From positions 124,001 to 188,000 of the forward strand of contig VHIT02000028.1 in assembly GCA_009768925.2 (NCBI GenBank): a stretch of 64,000 bases of DNA, written 5' to 3'. A model generated the notes under the pieces. It made no database searches. It was not told the DNA's origin and saw nothing but the letters and a program-made list of their open reading frames with translations. The DNA is from Cryptosporidium bovis (taxonomy: Eukaryota; Apicomplexa; Conoidasida; Eucoccidiorida; Cryptosporidiidae). Positions within the stretch are counted from its first letter, which is position 1. Every line of letters begins with the position of its first letter. Positions 57,941 to 64,000 of this stretch are shown in pieces. A program made the position numbers and the translations under genes.

Positions 57941-60900
57941 ATGTCGAAATATGATGAAAACTTACCACTTCTGAATCCAAATAGAGAAAGTAAGTCTATT
58001 ATTTCCAGAATTAATGGAATCTTTTGCAAGAATGCCGCAAGCTTCAGTGAGAGAACCATACACTTTAGTGGTAAAACAGCTCCATCCAAGTTTGTTTCAA
58101 ATGTCGTTTGTAATCAGAAGTATTCTTTATTTACATTCATTCCAAAGGTACTCTATGATCAGTTTAGACATTTTTTTAACTTTTTTTATCTCATTGTAGC
58201 ACTTCTGCAATTTATTCCAGAGTTAAGAACCGGGCCTTTATTTACATACATTGCTCCTTTACTATTCGTTTTGTTCATTACAATGAGTAAAGAGGCAGTC
58301 GACGACATAAAAAGGTATAAACGAGACAGAGAATCTAATAACAAGAAGTATCGCAAAATAACTAGAAGTGGAACAAAAGAAATTCGTTCATGTGACATTA
58401 AAGTTGGTGATCTGATTGAAATTAATACAAATGACAGAGTCCCTGCTGATATACTTTTTCTCAGAACAAATGATCCAACTGGTACTGTATTTGTAAGGAC
58501 TGATCAGCTAGATGGAGAGACTGATTGGAAGGTGAAAAGAGCATTAGGTGTGACTCAGCATTTAGATACACTGGATGATATATTTAATTTAGATTGTACT
58601 GCAAATATTGAGGCACCAAAGAAGGATATTTATGTTTTTAATGGAACAATTCAGTACTATGATCAGATTTCCGTTGATGGTGTTTTACCTGAAGATTCTG
58701 GAATTATTTCAAGTTTAAAAGTTGGGTCTGATGTCCATATTGGACAAGTAGATAAAATGCAAAATACATCTTTTATAAATAAGCCAGTTGTCGAGTCTTT
58801 AATGCTTGATAATACTATTTGGGCGAATAGCGTTCTTACTTGTGGAAAAATATATGGTTTGGTTATTTATACAGGAATTGAAAGCAGATCATTAATGAAT
58901 ACCTGCACGAAAAGTCTCCGTAAAAAAACAGGCCTATTGGATGAACAAGTAAACACCTTGTCGAAAATATTATTCATATTGCTTTTTATATCATCATTCA
59001 TTCTCGTTTTTTGCAAAGGCTTTGATGCTCTTTGGTATATTTCATTTGCAAGATTTATGTTATTGCTCTCGTCAATTATCCCAATATCCCTTATAGTTAA
59101 TCTAGAAATGGCAAAGATAGTGTTTTCCTCTCAGATTATGAATGATGAAAAGATGAATGGAGTTGCTGTAAGATCAAGTATTCCTGAAGAACTTGGAATG
59201 GTAGATTACCTACTAACTGATAAAACCGGGACACTAACTCAAAACTATATGGTTGTTCAGACCTTGCATTTAGGACACTCAATTTATCATCCCGAAAACT
59301 TCGGAGAGATTGTTAATGCTCTACAATATATATACGATGGATACAATATTATTGAAAAAGAGAGTCAACTAATGGATTCACGGAGTTACAATGCGAAACC
59401 TCTTCCAACAATAAGTGACGATTCAATAGTTTGGAACAATTCACCAGATATATTGCATCTTCAGAACTTTTTGTTAAGTATTGCATTATGTCACAATATA
59501 TTTCCAAGATCTTCATTAGATACAAATCTTAAATCAAACGGTGATAACAATTCTGTAGAAGATCTTTTAGATAACAATTGTCTGGATTCTGATGAGTGCA
59601 TGGTTGATTTTAATCAAAGGCATATTGTTTATCAATCTTCATCGCCTGATGAGATTGCATTAATTAATTTTGCAGCAAGTTTGGGTTTGAGACTTGTCGG
59701 CAGATCAAATGAATATATGGATTTGGATCTTGAAAATTTGAGAAAAAATGAGGTCAATTTTGACCATATGGAAAGTTCATTAACAGGTGACTTGGAAAAA
59801 GGTTCGAATTTAACGGTGAGACTAACCTTTAGAATATTGGCGTGTTTCCCATTTTGCAGTTCCACAAAACGTATGGGAATTTTGGTTGAATACAAGGGAA
59901 AATATATCTACTTCTGCAAAGGCGCAGAAAGTGTCATGATTGAATTACTTAGAGAAAAAGGTTCAGGTTGGTTAATGGAAGAGTGTACGAATTTAGCAAG
60001 ACTTGGTTTGAGAACACTTGTGTTCTCATACAGAATCATTTCTAGGAGTGATTATGAGACATTTGACACAATTTATTCATTTCCATGTACAAGTTTGCTT
60101 CAAAGAGACCAAAATTTAAATAATGCTAGAAAAATACTTGAAAAAGATATGGAATTGCTTGGACTTACTGGAGTTGAAGACAAACTTCAAATTGATGTGC
60201 CACTTACACTTGAAGCTTTTAGATATGCAGGTATTAAGATATGGCTTCTTACCGGAGATAAACTTGAAACTGCTTTATGCATTGCTATTTCTGCAGGTAT
60301 AAAACCAAAAAACTCTAGTTTTTTCATTCTTGAATCAAAATACTCCAAAGAAAATAGTTTCGAAATAGGAAGTTTTGTTGAAGACATTGTTATACAGCTC
60401 AATAATTTCATTTCTGAATCATGTGTAAATCACATATTGGTGGTTGAAGGTTCAATTTTGAGCATATGTATGAATTACTGCCCCTATTTACTTATTCATG
60501 CTGCATCTTTGTCTCAATCTGTAGTTTGGTGTAGATGCTCTCCTTCCCAAAAGAAGGATCTGGTTTTACTTCTAAAGGACTATCACTTACATTTCACAAA
60601 ACTAGGCGATGGAAAAACAGCCATTACACTTGAAGAGTTGAACAAATTAAAAGGGAACAATATATATGTTAATTTTAGTCAAAAAATAGATGAAACTGGT
60701 GTAAAACCGAAAAAGGATAAAAATGGGTATATGAAAAGAAGAAAAAAGGATAGAAGAAGTGATTACTCAATTCATGATGATGGTTTGAGTAGAATACCAA
60801 GTTTTGGAGACATAAATCCATTTTTTTATCCTACAAGTCACAGTACATCCGCTAGAGGAAGTATGGTCCCATCTATTCTTTTATCTGGAACTAACGTAGA

Positions 60901-61840
60901 CGATTGGATCCAAGAAACGAATTCAGTCTCTAGATACACACAACAAACGAATATTTCATTTGCTCAAAGCGATTCTAGATCTCTCACTCAAAATTATCAA
61001 ATATCAGGTATTTCGAGAACTTGCAGAGTATGTGCAGTTGGAGATGGAGGCAATGATGTAGGTATGATTCAAGCCGCTGATATTGGAATAGGAATTATTG
61101 GAAAAGAAGGTCAACAGGCTGCTAATGCAGCAGATATAAGTATTCATGAATTTGCTGACTTAAGACCACTGTTTCTTTGGCATGGACGGCATGCATACCA
61201 AAATAGTGCAAAACTTGCTCATTTTGTCATTCATAGAGGATTGATTATTGCATCAATGCAATGCGTCTTTTCTGCACTATTTTATTTCATCCCGGTTGCT
61301 CTATTTCAAGGATGGTTAGCAGTTGGATATGCAACATATTATACAATGGCACCCGTATTTTCCCTTGTGTTTGATGTAGATGTAAATAGATCAACTGCAC
61401 TGCTCTATCCAGAATTGTATAGACACCTTAAAACTGGTCGTGTAATGTCAACAAAAACATTCTTCTGTTGGGTTTGGAAATCATTATATCAAGGTACCGT
61501 TATTATGCTTGCATCAGTCATGCTCTTCAATGATAACATTTTGATGAATCTGGTTGCTATCACCTTTACCTCACTTATACTTTCAGAAATACTCAATATT
61601 TTTACTGAAATACATCACTGGAATGAAGTCATTGTCTCTTCGTGTGTCGTTTCTTTATTAATTTATTTTGCATCATTCTTTCTTCTTGAAAGCTATTTTG
61701 ACCTCAAATTTATATTTACCTTTTCATTTTGGGGTAAAATATGTACTTTGACTTCTTTCGCATGGGGTCCAATACTTTTGTACAAGCTAATAAAAAAAAC
61801 ATTGCATCCTCCTAGATACTACAAATTAATGCAGCAGTAA
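57941..61840 (+). CDS. P4-ATPase phospholipid flippase, Neo1/ATP9 class
   Basis: A 1299-residue P4-ATPase. Key motifs are DQLDGETDWK near 187-196 (actuator loop), DKTGTLTQN with phospho-Asp near 427, TGDKLETA near 770-777, and GDGGNDVGMIQAAD near 1034-1047. The GDGGNDV form, EGQQAANAADISI, WHGRHAYQNSAKL and HRGLIIASMQ are typical of the Neo1/ATP9A branch, which works without a CDC50 subunit. That branch flips PE/PS at Golgi and endosomes and partners with DOP1. Residues of about 887-1026 are a lineage-specific, Lys/Ser-rich insert in the P domain just before the hinge Asp. Ten TMs are expected: two before the actuator, two before the P site, six at the end. Confidence 0.93.
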   Translation: MSKYDENLPLLNPNRESKSIISRINGIFCKNAASFSERTIHFSGKTAPSKFVSNVVCNQKYSLFTFIPKVLYDQFRHFFNFFYLIVALLQFIPELRTGPLFTYIAPLLFVLFITMSKEAVDDIKRYKRDRESNNKKYRKITRSGTKEIRSCDIKVGDLIEINTNDRVPADILFLRTNDPTGTVFVRTDQLDGETDWKVKRALGVTQHLDTLDDIFNLDCTANIEAPKKDIYVFNGTIQYYDQISVDGVLPEDSGIISSLKVGSDVHIGQVDKMQNTSFINKPVVESLMLDNTIWANSVLTCGKIYGLVIYTGIESRSLMNTCTKSLRKKTGLLDEQVNTLSKILFILLFISSFILVFCKGFDALWYISFARFMLLLSSIIPISLIVNLEMAKIVFSSQIMNDEKMNGVAVRSSIPEELGMVDYLLTDKTGTLTQNYMVVQTLHLGHSIYHPENFGEIVNALQYIYDGYNIIEKESQLMDSRSYNAKPLPTISDDSIVWNNSPDILHLQNFLLSIALCHNIFPRSSLDTNLKSNGDNNSVEDLLDNNCLDSDECMVDFNQRHIVYQSSSPDEIALINFAASLGLRLVGRSNEYMDLDLENLRKNEVNFDHMESSLTGDLEKGSNLTVRLTFRILACFPFCSSTKRMGILVEYKGKYIYFCKGAESVMIELLREKGSGWLMEECTNLARLGLRTLVFSYRIISRSDYETFDTIYSFPCTSLLQRDQNLNNARKILEKDMELLGLTGVEDKLQIDVPLTLEAFRYAGIKIWLLTGDKLETALCIAISAGIKPKNSSFFILESKYSKENSFEIGSFVEDIVIQLNNFISESCVNHILVVEGSILSICMNYCPYLLIHAASLSQSVVWCRCSPSQKKDLVLLLKDYHLHFTKLGDGKTAITLEELNKLKGNNIYVNFSQKIDETGVKPKKDKNGYMKRRKKDRRSDYSIHDDGLSRIPSFGDINPFFYPTSHSTSARGSMVPSILLSGTNVDDWIQETNSVSRYTQQTNISFAQSDSRSLTQNYQISGISRTCRVCAVGDGGNDVGMIQAADIGIGIIGKEGQQAANAADISIHEFADLRPLFLWHGRHAYQNSAKLAHFVIHRGLIIASMQCVFSALFYFIPVALFQGWLAVGYATYYTMAPVFSLVFDVDVNRSTALLYPELYRHLKTGRVMSTKTFFCWVWKSLYQGTVIMLASVMLFNDNILMNLVAITFTSLILSEILNIFTEIHHWNEVIVSSCVVSLLIYFASFFLLESYFDLKFIFTFSFWGKICTLTSFAWGPILLYKLIKKTLHPPRYYKLMQQ

Positions 61841-61920
61841 TTTATTTAGATTATTTTAATTTTATTTCTTTTTTGTGACTCGAGAAAAATTAAAAGATAT
61901 AAAACAAAAAATTAATCCTC

Positions 61921-62403
61921 CTAATTATCCCTCCGGATCTCAAACCTAGCGATATTATTGTTTGAAATGTGTTCTAATATTAATATAATAATAAAAGAGG
62001 CTATTATTAACAATAATAGTAATAGTGCCACGGGACCACCCAATGACAAAATAAAGTTACAAAGGATTTTTGTGTATATAATCAAAAAAAAGATCGAAAT
62101 TAATTTGAGTATCATCGTTAACATTTGAATATTTGGATGTCTCACTATATTTGAGAATGCAGAAACAATGTTTCTATTCCCAGGAGTCATGTATGGATGG
62201 CGACAAACACTGCAAAATTTGCTTGACCACGGTCTGTTATTTATTTGAATTCTTTGCCATTTACTCAAGCATTCTAAATGTATATATTCCTGGGTTCCTT
62301 TACAGTTACAAGGTGCTATAAGTGGAGATAATGTTGTATCTGAACCAAAACAGAATCTACATTCCTTAATTAATGATGCAAAACTTAATTTATCTTCTTT
62401 CAT
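61921..62403 (-). CDS. MARCH-type (RING-CH) membrane E3 ubiquitin ligase
   Basis: A 160-residue protein. The N-terminal RING-CH finger has the C4HC3 order C15, C18, C32, C34, H42, C45, C64 and C67, with the RINGv signature Trp (W49) and the PCNCKGTQEYIH...CLSKW block. Two TM helices follow (about 96-118 and 122-146), then a short basic tail. This is the plan of MARCH2/3/8-type ligases that ubiquitinate membrane proteins in the endosomal and ER system. It lies tail-to-tail with the P4-ATPase gene. Confidence 0.92.
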   Translation of the reverse strand: MKEDKLSFASLIKECRFCFGSDTTLSPLIAPCNCKGTQEYIHLECLSKWQRIQINNRPWSSKFCSVCRHPYMTPGNRNIVSAFSNIVRHPNIQMLTMILKLISIFFLIIYTKILCNFILSLGGPVALLLLLLIIASFIIILILEHISNNNIARFEIRRDN

Positions 62404-62597
62404 TGAATTACCTAAAGTAATATGAGCGTTTGCTTATAATTTCAGTTACTTATTTCAACTAAAGACAAATAAAATTACTTAAAAATAATCCGAAATTCAA
62501 TATTGTTATACATTATTCAGTAAACTATTTATTTCTATCTAATTTTATTTTTTTGTTTAAAGTATAAATACACTAAAAAAACATGTGGTCAAAATAG

Positions 62598-62607
62598 ACA
62601 TGCATGT
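62598..62607. promoter_or_regulatory. ACATGCATGT palindrome in spacer
   Basis: A ten-base perfect palindrome, ACATGCATGT, in the spacer between the MARCH-type ligase start and the pseudouridine synthase stop, about 195 bases upstream of the ligase. The TGCATG core fits known ApiAP2 sites. Confidence 0.35.
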
Positions 62608-62679
62608 AGACGAATAAATTAAAAAAGTATATATTTTTATATGAATGAATATAACTACCCATGAAAGGTATGATTTGAG

Positions 62680-63999
62680 TTATACGATATATTCAGGAGC
62701 TGAATCATATTTTTCTAGACATAATTCATTCCAAATTGGCCAATTTGACAAAAAATCTTCTATATTAAAAGAACAAGTGTTTATTGCCCACTTTGGAAAT
62801 TTATTGCATCTTAAAACCATATCTCCATCAGAATCAGAGTTTGCTGGAATAATATACATTAAAGAATGTAGGCATATTCCTAATGGTGGTTCAATGAGAT
62901 ATTCAACTGAAGCAATATTTTTTTCCTGATTAAATGTCAAAACTCCTCCTCCGCCAAAACATATTTCTTTTAATGGTGATTCTTTTATTTCGGGATCAAT
63001 ATCCTCAATATCAATGTCTAACTTCGCAACATAATTTGAATTGAAATATTTAAACCCGGGGTGATCCGTCTTTTCGACATTAAGATTATGTTCATATAAA
63101 AAATCTTGATATATAGGAAAACCAATATATTGCAAATGAACTCTAATTTGATGAGTTTTCCCTGTGACAGGTTTACAGAGGATTAGTGAATGGTTGTTTG
63201 AGTCACTTTGAAGCTTTTGTTTTTTATAAATTTCTGAACCTTTATTAATGATAATAGGGTAAAAGTATGTTAAAGCTAATTTACTATCTTCATTAGTATC
63301 TATGGAAGACATCAAACTTTCCCCTTGTCTGTTTTTTAAAACTTTGATACCTATTTCACATTTGATTCTGTGGCTAAAAAGTCCATGTGACTCTTCAGGA
63401 GACAATTCTGAAATTTCGACACCATTTATAACTTTGCTTTTTAAAGTTTCAATAAATTCTGATACACTTGCTTTAATCTTTGCAATATAGTATTTGTGAG
63501 CTTGAGTTATTCTTTTCGACAATTTTTTTGTTGTTTCCGGATTTTTGCTAAGTATTACTAGTCCAGATGTAACTCTGTCAAGTCTGTTTATAGGGTGAAT
63601 GTATCTTTCATGTAATCTCACACTATCATTGTACTCTGATTTTGAGAGATACTCTGTCTGAACTATCTTTGTTAGCGAGAGTTTATTGTATCTACCTTGT
63701 GGATGACACGGGATCCCATGTGGTTTATATACTACTAAAAATCCAGGAGTATCATACAATACGGTGACTTTATCTGTGCTAACTGGAAGTTCAATAAAGA
63801 GAATTTTATGTTCTATGTGGTCACCATTACGTATTATATAATCAAGAGAATTTATTGGCATGCTATTTATAAATAACCTCCCATTATCAACTAAATCTTG
63901 ATATTCAGAAATAGGTCGCGACCTAAACTCATTTGAAAATAGATCCCTTAAAGATCTGTTTCTCCATCTCTCTTTACAGTGAGATTTACAACTAATCAT
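62680..63999 (-). CDS. RluA-family RNA pseudouridine synthase (RPUSD2/RIB2-like); truncated by right window edge
   Basis: The frame is open from the stop at 62680 to the window end. An S4-like N-terminal segment (SLRDLFSNEF, VDNGRLFINS) is followed by the catalytic domain: KPHGIPCHPQGRY near 93-105 and INRLDRVTSGLV near 136-147 with the catalytic Asp. KPVTGKTHQIRVHLQYIGFPI near 272-292 matches the third family block. It isomerises uridine to pseudouridine, probably in tRNA. Homologues begin 20 or more residues before the first Met seen here (the block matching SHCKERWRNRSL is normally preceded by a YxF-type segment), so the true start probably lies outside the window. Confidence 0.88.
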   Translation of the reverse strand: MISCKSHCKERWRNRSLRDLFSNEFRSRPISEYQDLVDNGRLFINSMPINSLDYIIRNGDHIEHKILFIELPVSTDKVTVLYDTPGFLVVYKPHGIPCHPQGRYNKLSLTKIVQTEYLSKSEYNDSVRLHERYIHPINRLDRVTSGLVILSKNPETTKKLSKRITQAHKYYIAKIKASVSEFIETLKSKVINGVEISELSPEESHGLFSHRIKCEIGIKVLKNRQGESLMSSIDTNEDSKLALTYFYPIIINKGSEIYKKQKLQSDSNNHSLILCKPVTGKTHQIRVHLQYIGFPIYQDFLYEHNLNVEKTDHPGFKYFNSNYVAKLDIDIEDIDPEIKESPLKEICFGGGGVLTFNQEKNIASVEYLIEPPLGICLHSLMYIIPANSDSDGDMVLRCNKFPKWAINTCSFNIEDFLSNWPIWNELCLEKYDSAPEYIV

Positions 64000-64000
64000 A

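Noticed and set aside
1-64000. Mobile elements, CRISPR arrays, tRNA genes, bacterial operons
   Set aside because: No transposase-like frame, regularly spaced repeats or tRNA T-loop with acceptor stem was found by eye. The gene set and introns are eukaryotic. A tRNAscan run would be decisive for tRNAs.

Overview
The window is a gene-dense, strongly AT-rich piece of a eukaryotic nuclear genome. It most resembles an apicomplexan chromosome, and best fits Cryptosporidium. This rests on the sequence: long, mostly single-exon genes on both strands with short spacers, a few very short GT-AG introns, poly-Asn/Lys/Ser linkers, a plant-like alpha-glucan water dikinase for amylopectin turnover, a long PPi-type phosphofructokinase, and a ferlin. 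No bacterial operons, insertion sequences, CRISPR arrays, rRNA or confidently recognisable tRNA were seen. The species call is an inference.

Layout. 1-8.4 kb: a phosphofructokinase cut by the left edge, then a 1787-residue protein that looks like two polycystin-type cation channels in tandem. 8.4-15.7 kb: a small HMG-box-like protein, EMC1, the ribosome-assembly GTPase NOG2, a probable N-myristoylated small protein and a DHHC palmitoyltransferase. 15.6-17.1 kb: ribosomal protein L37 flanked by two non-coding stretches, one with an unusually GC-rich, hairpin-rich core. 17-24 kb: proteasome lid subunit RPN7, an unknown Ser/Lys-rich protein, a divergent sestrin, and a protein with a Cys-4 zinc knuckle. 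24.2-31.5 kb: RER1 (four exons), a zuotin/DNAJC2 chaperone, a two-TM protein, a PP2C phosphatase and a P/U-type cyclin. 31.9-40.9 kb: glutamate 5-kinase with PUA domain, a TKL-like kinase, a ferlin and a small unknown protein. 40.9-53.9 kb: glucan water dikinase, a possible 95-residue membrane protein, a three-MA3-domain translation regulator and DOP1. 54.2-64 kb: a multi-exon STN1-like OB-fold protein, an unknown protein with a PP1-docking motif, a polytopic membrane protein, a Neo1-class P4-ATPase, a MARCH-type E3 ligase, and an RluA-type pseudouridine synthase cut by the right edge.

How they fit together. Most genes are housekeeping. Secretory and membrane trafficking is strongly represented: EMC1, RER1, DHHC enzyme, ferlin, DOP1, Neo1-type flippase and MARCH ligase. 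DOP1 and Neo1 are partners in yeast and lie about 4 kb apart here. Carbohydrate storage and glycolysis are represented by the glucan dikinase and PFK. The most unusual items are the sestrin, which keeps key leucine-pocket positions but has lost the peroxidase cysteine and the GATOR2-contact acidic pair, the double polycystin, the STN1-like telomere protein hidden by introns, and recurring E2F-like promoter motifs.
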